Shown here piece by piece: positions 19,201-28,472 of a stretch of DNA of 64,000 nt. Under the pieces are notes generated by a model. It was not told where the DNA came from. It saw nothing but the letters and a program-made list of their open reading frames with translations, and made no database searches. Origin of the DNA: Chrysophaeum taylorii. Taxonomy: Eukaryota; Sar; Pelagophyceae; Pelagomonadales; Pelagomonadaceae. The stretch lies in NCBI GenBank assembly GCA_029834535.1, contig JAQMWT010000675.1, positions 186,001 to 250,000 on the forward strand, written 5' to 3'. A program made the translations under genes and the position numbers. Within the stretch, counting starts at the first letter, position 1. Every line of letters begins with the position of its first letter.

Positions 19201-19268
19201 AGTGAAGCGAACAAAATTCAGTAGTGAACGAAGTGAAGTGAGCCCAGTTCCAAACGCTGATTATTACC
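16207..19268 (-). mobile_element. candidate decayed DNA-transposon insert with GTGAAGTGAAC-rich ends
   Basis: The block sits between two divergent host gene starts. ATTATTACC occurs at 16207-16215 and 19260-19268, a possible 9-bp target duplication. Just inside each end are clusters of GTGAAGTGAAC-like words in both orientations (16220-16335 and 19145-19245), like subterminal arrays. The interior carries decayed protein-like sequence mostly on the minus strand, for example NQMTDFNVEFEQVLAQWIR and LRYQLIRSLLRMHRVLNLY, plus a cysteine-rich tail. I cannot place these in a transposase family, so the mobile-element call is inference. No intact host gene lies inside. Confidence 0.4.
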
Positions 19269-19290
19269 ACCCGCTGCGACTCGAAAAAAA

Positions 19291-20388
19291 ATGTCGTCGT
19301 CGTCGTCGTCGTCGTCCCTGGAAGAATTGAACAAGGCCGCCGCAAAGGTTGCGCGCGAAGTGAGGCACGGCGAGGGCCGTCGGTTCGAGGTGTACGCGTT
19401 TCCCGCGTCGATCTGCAGCGAAAAGGTCCGGTGCGCCCTGCTTCTGCGGGGCGAGGGTTTCGTGGAGCGTCGTATGGACTACTTCCGCGCGACGCAACAC
19501 GAACCCGCGTACGCGCGACTGCGGCGGCTCGGATGGGAGGGAGAGGGTCTGGTGAAGCCTTCCGAGTACGACGGGTCGACGACGGCAGGCCACGGCGTCG
19601 ATCCGCTCGTCGTTCCGACGCTCGTCGACCTCGAGGCCCGCGTCGTCGTCGTCGATAGCGCGCGTATCGTCTCGTACCTCGATACCGGGTATCTCCGGAC
19701 GCGGGAGCCGCTCGTCGCGAAGCACGTCAAGATCGTCGACGCCTTTCCGCACGCGGGACTGTTGTACGCGGCGGGGATTGGTCCGTGGTATTTGCGCGCG
19801 AAGATGCGGCCGGAGAGGGTGGGGAAGATACAGATGCGTCGCCTCGAGAAGCGCCTCGCCGAGGCTCCCGACGACCTCAGGGACCTCTACGCGCTCAAGC
19901 TCGAGAAAACGCGTCGCGCGTGGAAGGGAACCGACGGCGCGCTGGACGCGGCGCGGGCCGCGCTCTCGATCCTCGACGCCGACCTCGACGACTTCGCGAA
20001 GGACGGACCGCCGACGGCCGCCGACGTCGTGTGGTTCGTCACGCTTCTTCGGCTCAAAATCTTCGGGATCCTCGACGATCTCGCTACCCCTAGAATTCGG
20101 ACGTATTTCGAGAGACTGCTCCTCGAATGTCCAGAATTGCGGGACGGCTGCCTTCGCCCGGGAAACATCCCGTCGCCCCACATCAACGGCCTCCTCTTCA
20201 AGCACCTTGGTTTGCGCTTTGCCGTCGCCAACACCTTCGAACTCGCGATGGCCACCGTGGACGCGGCCCTCGCGCTTCTCGCCGAGAGGACGAAACCTCT
20301 TTTCATCCCGGCGGCGGCGGCGGCGGCGGCGGCGCTTTTTGGCGCCGGTCTCGCCGCCGCCGCCGCCGCAACGTATAAGTATAGTTAA
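19291..20388 (+). CDS. GST-like protein with C-terminal membrane anchor
   Basis: The 365-residue protein has a thioredoxin-fold GST N-domain (residues about 31-120): FEVYAFPASICSEKVRCALLLRG with a candidate active residue at Cys42 or Ser43, then VPTLVDLEARVVVVDSARIVSYLD, the usual cis-proline and glutathione-binding Ser region. A helical C-domain follows. The last 40 residues include an alanine-rich hydrophobic segment ending ATYKYS, consistent with tail anchoring as in GDAP1-type GSTs. Conjugating, reductase or dehalogenase activity cannot be told apart. Start is the ATG at 19291, preceded by an A run and followed by a serine microsatellite. Its TAA stop overlaps the opposite-strand stop in TTAA. 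Confidence 0.8.
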   Translation: MSSSSSSSSLEELNKAAAKVAREVRHGEGRRFEVYAFPASICSEKVRCALLLRGEGFVERRMDYFRATQHEPAYARLRRLGWEGEGLVKPSEYDGSTTAGHGVDPLVVPTLVDLEARVVVVDSARIVSYLDTGYLRTREPLVAKHVKIVDAFPHAGLLYAAGIGPWYLRAKMRPERVGKIQMRRLEKRLAEAPDDLRDLYALKLEKTRRAWKGTDGALDAARAALSILDADLDDFAKDGPPTAADVVWFVTLLRLKIFGILDDLATPRIRTYFERLLLECPELRDGCLRPGNIPSPHINGLLFKHLGLRFAVANTFELAMATVDAALALLAERTKPLFIPAAAAAAAALFGAGLAAAAAATYKYS

Positions 20389-23147
20389 GAAGACGATACA
20401 AGAGCGCGGAGGCAGAGGCCGTCGTCGGTGAAGTCGTGGCCGTCGTTGAAGGACACCTCCACCGGGATCATCATCGACCCTTCTCCCGCGTCCTCTTTCA
20501 TGGGGAAGACGAGGGAGGTTGCGTCGTCGTTGGCGGTGGCGTCGACGAGAGTGTCGCCGAATCTCACGCGACAGGCCGCGCCGCGGAGAAAATTCGTCCC
20601 TCGCACCAGGACTGCGCGGGATGAATCCTCCTCGCGCGCATCAACGGAAACGACGGTCGGCGTCGCGTACGCATCAAAAGTCGCATCTAGTGCCCGGCCG
20701 AAGTTAACGCCGTCGAGCGCGACCTCGATGCTCAACGAGACCCTCGCGTCCGGCGGCGGCGGCGGGAGGACCACTTCCTCTTCCTCCTTGGAGGAGTTGT
20801 TGGCGGGCCTTCCTTCGTCATCAGGGTTTGGTGGTGTCTTGTCGTCGTCCTCGTCCTCCTCCTTCTCCTCCGGGGGTCGTCTCGCGATGGTGACGGGTGG
20901 CGTCTCGAAGACCAGGCTGCTGCGACCCCCTTCGGAAACTGCGGCGGGCACCGTCGCGTCGAAGAAATCGTACGCGGCGTCTCGCGCGCGCAGGCGGACG
21001 ACGGCGCAGTTCGCGGTCAAGTCACAGTAGTCCTCGGGCAGCGCGAGCTCGACTCGCGTGCCGCCTCGCGCGGGGCCGGCCGTCGGTCCGAGGAGACGCA
21101 GTTCGCCGGGCGTGATGTCGCGATAGAGGGTCAACGCGAGATTATTATCCGGCGCGGGCAGGAAAGACGTCGCGTCGTCCAAGGAGACGCGCAGGCGGCA
21201 GCGCCAGACGCGTCGCTTCGGAAGGTCCTGGTCCGTCTGGACGAGCTCGACGAGCGAGGGCGGTGCGACCTCGATAGCCGTCGCGTCGTCGACCATCGTC
21301 GCGTCGAGGTCGCAACTCAACAAAGTTCCGTCGTGTTCGACGTCGATTCTCGCGACGAGATTCGGAGACGGAAAGAAGCCCGTACCGCCGACGCGCACGG
21401 TGCGAGACCGGTTCGGCGACGGCCGCGTCGACAAGAGCGCGCAATCCGGCGTCACGGCGTCGACCTTGGCGTCGTGGATCGTGAAAGTTCCATCGGCGAC
21501 CGCGACGTAGTCCTGGCCGTTGAGCGCGACGGACATTCGACACTCGTACGGAAGGAGAACGCTCTCGGGCGCTCGCGGAGCGCGGAGGCAGACGACGCCG
21601 GTGTTGTCGAGGACGCGCGCCGGGACGACAATGTCGTCGCCGAACCGCACGGTCGCGAGGGTTTTCGAGACGAGCGGCGGCAGCGTTTTTACGCCGGCGC
21701 GAACTGAAATTGTCGCCGTGCCCGAGTTGTCGCAGCACCGCGGGCACGCGTCCAAAAACTCCGGTGTTTCGTAGACGTGGACGGCGACGCCGCTCGTCGT
21801 CGAGTCCTTGCCGTTAAAAGAGACCTCGGCGACGACCGGGCCTTGAGTCGACCGAGGCGGCAACATCGCCGCGACGCCGTCCCGAGAGTAGCGTCCGCCA
21901 ACTTTTTCCGTGCCACCAAAGGTGACGGCGATCTGATCCGAGTCCCACAGGCCGACGCCGCGCAACACTACGGCGCCCCCCGACGTCGGGACCATCGGTG
22001 GAACCACGTCCGTCACGATCGTCGGAGCGAACGCGATCGTTCTCCCGGCCGAGAGAGCGACCGCCGCGACGGGCCTGTTTCGGAAGAAGGTTACCCGCGT
22101 CGGGCTCGAGGTGCCCCGGCCCCACGCGTAGAGCCGACCCTCGGCGTCGACGGCGGCCGAGGCGTGCGCAGCCGCAGCGATTCCCGTCACTCTCAGGCCG
22201 TCGAACGCCGCGACGGCGCGCGGCGCCAGCGCCGATTTTGACTCTTTTTCGAGCCCCGGCGGACGATGAGGTTCGCCGCCAACGGCGTCGTCGTCGTCGT
22301 CGACGCGCGGGCCGCCCCCCAGTTGGCCGAACTGGTCCAAGCCCCACGAGTAAAGGGCGCCGTCGAAGGATATGGCGAGGGCGTGGGCCCAACCGCATGC
22401 GACATCGCTCGCCCGGACGTCCCCGAACGCGACTTTCTCGGGGGAACGCGCGCGACCGACGCGCCTGCCGATCCCGAGCTCGCCGCACCTGCCCTCGCCC
22501 CAGGCCCACGCGACCCCCGCGTCCGTGACCGCCACCGTGAAGTTGTGACCGCAAGCAACCTTGACGACCTTGTCGTGAGCGCCTCGCGGTTTTGCGCTCA
22601 ACTTGGACGCGAGCTTCGGCGCCAACAGTACCTGGCACTCCTCGCGCGACTGGGCCGTCTGTCCCTCCATCCCTCGTCCCCACACAAACACGTCTCCCGC
22701 CGTCGTTGCGGCCGCCGAATGGTTTGCCCCACAGGCCACGGAGACGCCGCGCCACGGCACGTCGAGGCGCGTCCACGAGGCCGCCGCCTCGACCGTCGCG
22801 CCGAGCCCTAGAGCACTGCCCTCGCCGCGGGCCCACACGCCGCCGCGCGCGTCGAGGACCAGCGCGTGCCGCTCGCCCGACGCCGCGTCGATGGCCTCCT
22901 CCTCCGGCACCAAAAACGACGACTCATCATCATCATCTCCCGAATAGACCTCGCCCTCGCCCACCACAAACGTCGACCCGTACCCCCCCCGAACCCGTCG
23001 CACGCGCACCTTGCGCCACTGCTCCTGCAGCTGGGGGATCTCGCTGGTCTCACCCCACGCAAACACTTCTCCCACTTCACCCACACCCACCAGCGCCGAG
23101 GGACCCGACGGACCCGACGGACCCGACGGACCCTCCTCCATCATCAT
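20385..23147 (-). CDS. RCC1 beta-propeller fused to IPT/TIG domains
   Basis: The 920-residue protein has RCC1-type repeats in the first about 385 residues (VFAWGETSEIPQL, VFVWGRGMEGQ, VACGHNFTVAVTDAG, AWAWGEGRCGELGIG, ALYSWGLDQFGQLGGG, LYAWGRGTSSP). From there to the end come several Ig-like IPT/TIG units (VVPPMVPTSGGAVVLRGVGL, DAVTPDC...TVRVGGTGFF, VVSVDAREEDSSRAVLVRGTNF). RCC1 propellers serve as exchange factors or protein-binding platforms; IPT domains are structural. No signal peptide is seen, only a GPSGPS repeat leader. The pairing is unusual, and no function is assigned. The three ATGs at 23141-23147 are alternative starts. Confidence 0.88.
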   Translation of the reverse strand: MMMEEGPSGPSGPSGPSALVGVGEVGEVFAWGETSEIPQLQEQWRKVRVRRVRGGYGSTFVVGEGEVYSGDDDDESSFLVPEEEAIDAASGERHALVLDARGGVWARGEGSALGLGATVEAAASWTRLDVPWRGVSVACGANHSAAATTAGDVFVWGRGMEGQTAQSREECQVLLAPKLASKLSAKPRGAHDKVVKVACGHNFTVAVTDAGVAWAWGEGRCGELGIGRRVGRARSPEKVAFGDVRASDVACGWAHALAISFDGALYSWGLDQFGQLGGGPRVDDDDDAVGGEPHRPPGLEKESKSALAPRAVAAFDGLRVTGIAAAAHASAAVDAEGRLYAWGRGTSSPTRVTFFRNRPVAAVALSAGRTIAFAPTIVTDVVPPMVPTSGGAVVLRGVGLWDSDQIAVTFGGTEKVGGRYSRDGVAAMLPPRSTQGPVVAEVSFNGKDSTTSGVAVHVYETPEFLDACPRCCDNSGTATISVRAGVKTLPPLVSKTLATVRFGDDIVVPARVLDNTGVVCLRAPRAPESVLLPYECRMSVALNGQDYVAVADGTFTIHDAKVDAVTPDCALLSTRPSPNRSRTVRVGGTGFFPSPNLVARIDVEHDGTLLSCDLDATMVDDATAIEVAPPSLVELVQTDQDLPKRRVWRCRLRVSLDDATSFLPAPDNNLALTLYRDITPGELRLLGPTAGPARGGTRVELALPEDYCDLTANCAVVRLRARDAAYDFFDATVPAAVSEGGRSSLVFETPPVTIARRPPEEKEEDEDDDKTPPNPDDEGRPANNSSKEEEEVVLPPPPPDARVSLSIEVALDGVNFGRALDATFDAYATPTVVSVDAREEDSSRAVLVRGTNFLRGAACRVRFGDTLVDATANDDATSLVFPMKEDAGEGSMMIPVEVSFNDGHDFTDDGLCLRALVSSS

Positions 23148-23252
23148 CTCGGCGGCGTTATGTAGTAGGAGACTGAGTGAGTCACAACAACGGTTGTAAC
23201 AATTAATTATTGGGAGGGGGGGTGCGCGAGAAGAAGAAGAAGAAGAAGAAAG

Positions 23253-23699
23253 TCAGTTGTCGTCGCTGGCCGCCGCGACGTCGAAGTGGTCCAAGCTGGG
23301 CCTCCCGCGCGGCGGCGACCTGGACCTGTCGCGGTCCTCGTCCAAACCGCGCTTCTCGGCGACACCCTTGTCGCCCTTGGCCGCCTGACGGTACTTGGCG
23401 AGGTACAACTTGAGCGGACCAACGTAATCGTCGAACCCCAACGTCCCCATCGCCCACACCAAGTCGTCGCCGTTTATCGTCTTGCGCTTCTCGGTTTGAC
23501 AACGGTCCGAAGCTTCGCTCGTTACGAAGCAGATGAACTCAGAGACGCACTCTTGCATCGCCTCCTTGGCATCCTTCGCGATCTTCTCGTTCGGCGGCAG
23601 CACGCGCTTCATTATGCGCGCGATGTTCGCCACTGGCAGAAACCGGTCCTGTTCGCGGACCTCCTCGTCGACCTGCGCCTGCTGCGGGAACTGCTCCAT
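23253..23699 (-). CDS. NFYB: NF-YB/HAP3 CCAAT-binding factor subunit
   Basis: The core from residue about 14 to 105 is a near-canonical NF-YB histone fold: [72 protein letters not shown] and [11 protein letters not shown]. With NF-YC it forms a histone-like dimer that recruits NF-YA to CCAAT boxes. The tail is acidic and SR-rich. Length 148 fits the family. It lies 105 bases upstream of the RCC1-IPT gene on the same strand. Confidence 0.96.
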   Translation of the reverse strand: MEQFPQQAQVDEEVREQDRFLPVANIARIMKRVLPPNEKIAKDAKEAMQECVSEFICFVTSEASDRCQTEKRKTINGDDLVWAMGTLGFDDYVGPLKLYLAKYRQAAKGDKGVAEKRGLDEDRDRSRSPPRGRPSLDHFDVAAASDDN

Positions 23700-25133
23700 C
23701 AGACGCGTAATAATACAGTTTCAAACGAACCCTCCTCCCCAAAGCGCAACGCAACGAACGAACTCTTCAACGAACAACACTTCGCGCTAAATCGTTACCC
23801 TGGCGATTGAACGTCGGACGACATCGATCGCGGGAACGCTGGCTGTATTATTGCGCTAGGCACCCATTCTCGATTGTCTGTCTGCTGATCGACGGGAGTT
23901 TTTGTGTAAGAAAGCGGGTGGAGGGAGTATTCTAGCATCGCGGTGAAAGCGCCGCAATGCTCACGAAAGATCCGTCTCGAATTATCAACCCCTCCAACGC
24001 ACGCGCCGTCCGTCACCTGCGGCGTTCTAGTAGGGAAAAAGAAGTGTCGCCGAGTGCATGCCTTACATATTTCGGATTCGACTCTGGTACGCGAGCCGTC
24101 GGAATAACAAGCGCAGGAAGATACCATGATGGCAAAAAACAAGAACGACGACCCGCAGAGCACAACGGTGCTATCACCCGTCAGGCTTTGGAGGTGTGAG
24201 CATATACGCGAAAGCCGAGGTGAGCAGCCCCCAAGTAACCCGCGACGAAACAACTTTTCGAGTTACCGCGCGCATCTTTATGGCGCGGAGCCCTCGCTGT
24301 CGCCCGCTGTGGTCCCGCCAATTACGCTGGGATCTGACCTTCGAGCGGTTACGGCGCAATGCTCGCGTCGAGCGCGCAAAGCTCGACAAGAACTTATTCG
24401 CGCGCGGTAATTTATTTCCCCCCTGATGATGGGGGAGTTGCCGAGCTCCAATCGTTCATCGAGCGACACAACACGGCGCGCGGGTACGCGCGCCGCGAAG
24501 CATTGATCGCCCTGCGAGAAAGCTACTCGAGCTCGGAGGGCGTGAGAGCGTCTCGCCTTTGAATACGAAGTGCAAATGTCTGAAGCGTGTGAGTTCGCTG
24601 GAGGAGATTCGAAGCGAATTCCAAGCTCCACCACTCGCCTGAGCTTCCATCGTTCGAGCCGAGTTCGACGTCCAGCGCTTCGTCGCGCGTTCGAACATTG
24701 GGAGCACAAAATCGACCCGTGGTGCCGTATTCGAAGAAACGCTGAAAGGCACCGTGGCAAACAAACGGCTGGAGAAAGCTAGGCGAAGTGGCAGAACGCT
24801 CCATGCGCGAAAAAAGCGTGCGACGCGTGGGAAGTAGCGCATGGTCGAGTGCTTTTGTCGTCGATCGCGATGTGCGATCGTCGACTCGGCGCGACGGCCT
24901 CGCAGACGCCGTATGATAATACGCCTGTCAAGCGCGATGCCTGGCCCGCGTTTTTGGTGTCCGGGCGTGCCACCACCCACGCGCGTCGTTTTCATCGCGC
25001 TCGATTTTCTGTCAAGCGCCCTACTCATGTTGAAGTCGTCGTTTAAGGCCATGTTCCGCTTCCAATCCTTCATCGCAAGATCGCGCTTGACGTATACAAC
25101 TCCAACACTCTTGGTGTGGATTAGTATGACAAG
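23700..25133. other. gene-poor spacer, no intact gene recognised
   Basis: Several minus-strand frames (for example 24278-24760 and 24456-25073) are open but show no domain and mixed composition. They may be the decayed 3' continuation of the NACHT-WD40 pseudogene or plain non-coding DNA. No RNA gene was found. Confidence 0.4.
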
Positions 25134-27906
25134 CTACTTCGTCGCCATCTTCGAGATCACGCAGCTTTTTCCATCAATACTTTGAACAACCCCAGTTCTC
25201 GCAAATGAATGAGGCAGATGTCGCGAAGCTCGCGTTCGAGGACGAATAGGTCCCAGACCCGAACCGTCTTTCTCAGAGGAGAGCTCGCCAGCCTCGGGGT
25301 CTTGTTGGTTGCCACGAAGGCCACCACGCTCGCTCCGTACTGCATCCTGGTGGCCCTCGAAGTTTTGGAGTTGGTGGGCTGTGGTCGGGTCCCACGCGCG
25401 CACCGTGTTGTCGAAAGACCAGCTCGCGAGGCGCACCTCGTCATTTATATCGAATGCCACAACACCGCGTACCCAATCCTGGTGCCCCTTTAGTATGCGG
25501 CCTACGGTGAGGTCCCGCACGCGCACTTTCTCATCATCGAAATAACAGCTCGCGAGCCTCACGCCGTTGTTCACCTCGAAGGCCGTCGCGTCACAAACAT
25601 CATCCGTGTGGTGGCCCTCGTCAAACTTGCAAAGATAATCCACGTGGCCCTCGAGCTCGCGCGGAGTTCGCGGCCCCTGGTCAAGTCCCACACGAGCACC
25701 GTGCTGCTATCTTCTGCGCAGCCTGCGCAGCTTGCGAGGCATGTGGCAACGTTCCTTTAGAATTCCACGACGCGATGAACCGGAAAATAACATGTCCCCG
25801 AGCCATCCGCCGCGCGGCCCGTGCCAATCGCGAAACGGCCATCATACGCGAGTCTTGGCTGGCTCCATTACGCGGAGCCATTGCTCTTCTGCGAGGATCG
25901 CGCACCCCCTAACTCGCACGTGGTTTTGCGAAAAAAAATAGAGCACGAGACAAGAGTATCGCCTCCGCCCGTGAAAATTTTGGTCGAGTCGGCGATGAGG
26001 TCGACCAGCTGGAACGCCCCATCTCGCAAAGTCACGAAGCGCAGCGAGCAAAGCATCGCTCGCCAAAACGACGTTTCGCAGTTTTTATCGGCGTGACGAG
26101 ATGCGTGATCGCCCATCGAACAGCATAATCGTCTGGAGCCAAGAGGTCGCGCTCGTCGTCGTTTACACCGCTGAATTAATTCCGCGCGAATCACCGCAGA
26201 CGCGCGAGCATCGCTCGCGATTACGTTCCCGGATGCCTCGAGTTCGCAAAGGAACGCGGCGAAACGCGCGGCCGTGAGAAGCAACGCGATTGATGAAGTG
26301 AGGATCCTTGTCACTACGGTGTTCGCATGGGATTTTCCCCGTTCACCAGACTTCAGGGACGGACCTGTGGATGACGCAACCGTCATCGCGAACGGGAGAG
26401 TGAGCCCAATGAGGGAGGCCGCTCAAGCCCGGTAGCGCCTGTGTCATGTGTGGTGGCTCAGGAGCGGCGAGGATGCCTTCGAGCACGTGTCGACGGGAGA
26501 GCCGCGGGGGGAGATATGAGTGAGTCTCGCGAGGTGCGCCCCGGTGAGACCGTCGGTGAGTGCCTTGATATCAGAATGGGGCTCGTCTTTGCGGCGTTTT
26601 CCGAGCCAGTTGAGATACAAGAAGAGACCCTCTGCACCTTGGCGGTACCCGTGTTGATGGCGGATTCGAGGCGCCTGGGATTCAAAACAGGAGCGAGGAC
26701 GGATCGGAGATAGAGGCGGACGTCGCTGGCGCACTCTTTGGCGAACTCCTCGGACTTTGCGTGGCCAATAGCATGGCCAATTTGGTTCGCGCTTTGAGCT
26801 CTCGTCTAAAGGCGATGAGCACTTAAATCCGGGATCGGAACTTGGGGAATTCACACGCGATGAGATCGAGGAGGTCATTCTTGGTCGCGTGCTCGGCCGT
26901 TTTCAGCAAGTCGATCATGATGAGTAGGCTGCCGTGAATTTCGATGCTGGCGAGCGGCTCGAGGAGCAGGCAGACGAACAGCTGGGCGATGTCGTCCAGG
27001 TCGCAACTTCCGGGCGTGACCAGGTGTTCGAAGATTTTTGCAGTACGCCGGCAGCGCTCGTGCGATCTGGTATGCTAGCGACATGATCGTGCGTCGCTTC
27101 TCCGCGTTGTTGCGGTGGAGCAGGTGGACTGCGATTAGAACGTCTTGTTCAAGCAGCGCACGCAGCTGGGCGACTATGACCGTCTAACCAAAGCCTGGTC
27201 CGGCAAACAACTCGCAGCATCGAGGGCTGTCGGTGTCGCGAACCCAGGAAATGAAAGAATTGACAATCCCGTCGCGAGTAGCAGGTGCTCGACGTGCCAG
27301 TAGCAGGTGCTCGACGTGCCACTCGAGTTCGCCTTTGAACGAGAAAGGGCGCAGCTGCGACTCGAGCGATGAAGGTAAGGGTTCGCTCACTATGCGCGGC
27401 GCCTCCACAACCGCAGAGATGTTTTCGGGAAAGCAGGCGCCTCTGAACACGTTTTTTCAAAGTGCGCATCCAGCGCCACCGGGTTCCCACGAGTGAAGCA
27501 GAAATCTTCCGAGGCCTCGATTGAGACGCAGCCTCCGGGATGAGGCCTCTGTAGCGCGTGCGTCCGTGCCGTACGGTGTTGTAAGATCGCGATTCGCAAC
27601 CTCCCCGCAGCAGACCTTTCCTGAGACGCCGTCGACGACGATCGCGTTGTCGGAGAGGGTTTGCGAGGCACGCTTTTCGGCGTCGCTCACGCAGCATTTC
27701 CGGATGAAAAACTGGGTCCACTCGGCGGCAGTCGAGGTTCTTAGAGAAGAACTCACCCAATTTTCGAACACCTCGTGAACACACACGGCTCTTTCGATGT
27801 AGGGCGGAACCGAAAGAGCAAATTTGGCACGACCGCTGTAACAATTTGCTGCATCGACTACTCGAAACTGCTTGGGCGAACTACGGGACGTTGACGAACT
27901 AGACAA
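25134..27906 (-). pseudogene. decayed NACHT-WD40 (STAND NTPase) gene
   Basis: Reading the minus strand downward, pieces of a NACHT protein appear in the right order. A P-loop strand WVRDTDSPRCCELFAGPGFG near 27190-27250 is followed by a stop where GKS/T is expected. Then come VLIAVHLLHRNNAEKRRTIM near 27070-27140 and LLIMIDLLKTAEHATKNDLL near 26840-26930 (Walker B-like, acidic residues partly lost). EGLFLYLNWLGKRRKDEPHS follows near 26560-26620. WD40 repeats end it at 25134-25700 (VRLASWSFDNTVRAWDPTTA, LVRVWDLFVLE in part). Frames change several times, so this is a pseudogene. Intact relatives are NTP-driven switch proteins of innate immunity or heterokaryon type; here only relics remain. Confidence 0.65.
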
Positions 27907-28472
27907 TCTTGATCAACAAACTAAGTTTATGTAAGAAGTCGACTGCGAAGAGAGCGTCGGTCACAGGCGTCTACTAGGCGTTTTGGGGTAATGTGTGGTA
28001 TGCCCGAAAAGGCGGACGTACCCCGCTTATTGGCTTTGGGGATTGAGTTCCGGGAGCTACCTCGGTGCTCTTCAGTCCTGCGCGGCCGGGCCGGGCCGGG
28101 CCGGGCGGCGTTGTGATTGCGGTTCGCAGCAGCCGCAACATCTCGGTCCAAAATAGTTCCCCGATCCTGGTCAGTCGGGACCTGGTGCTGCTGCCTCTCC
28201 GAAGAATATTCTTGTGGATAGGCTTTTTTCCGGTGCGCGCGCACGAGCGAGAGCTTCCGTCGTCGTTGTTGCTGTACTACGAACATAGGTTTGGGAGCAC
28301 GGAACCTACTCTCGTGTCTGGTAGCGACTATTATTAGGCGGGGCCACTTCGGATCACGCGTGTGGCGCAGAGGCCCCCGGAAAAAAAAAAAAAGCAGGCG
28401 AGCAGAGGCGAGGACTTGTCGTCGTTGCTTCACGTTCACGCGCACGCACGAGACAAGAGGGCGGACGTCAAG
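27907..28472. other. intergenic spacer downstream of the hydrogenase gene
   Basis: No gene is supported. It holds a GGCCGG tandem run at about 28083-28108 and an A13 run near 28380. The 3' untranslated region and poly(A) site of the hydrogenase gene should lie in its last part. Confidence 0.5.
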
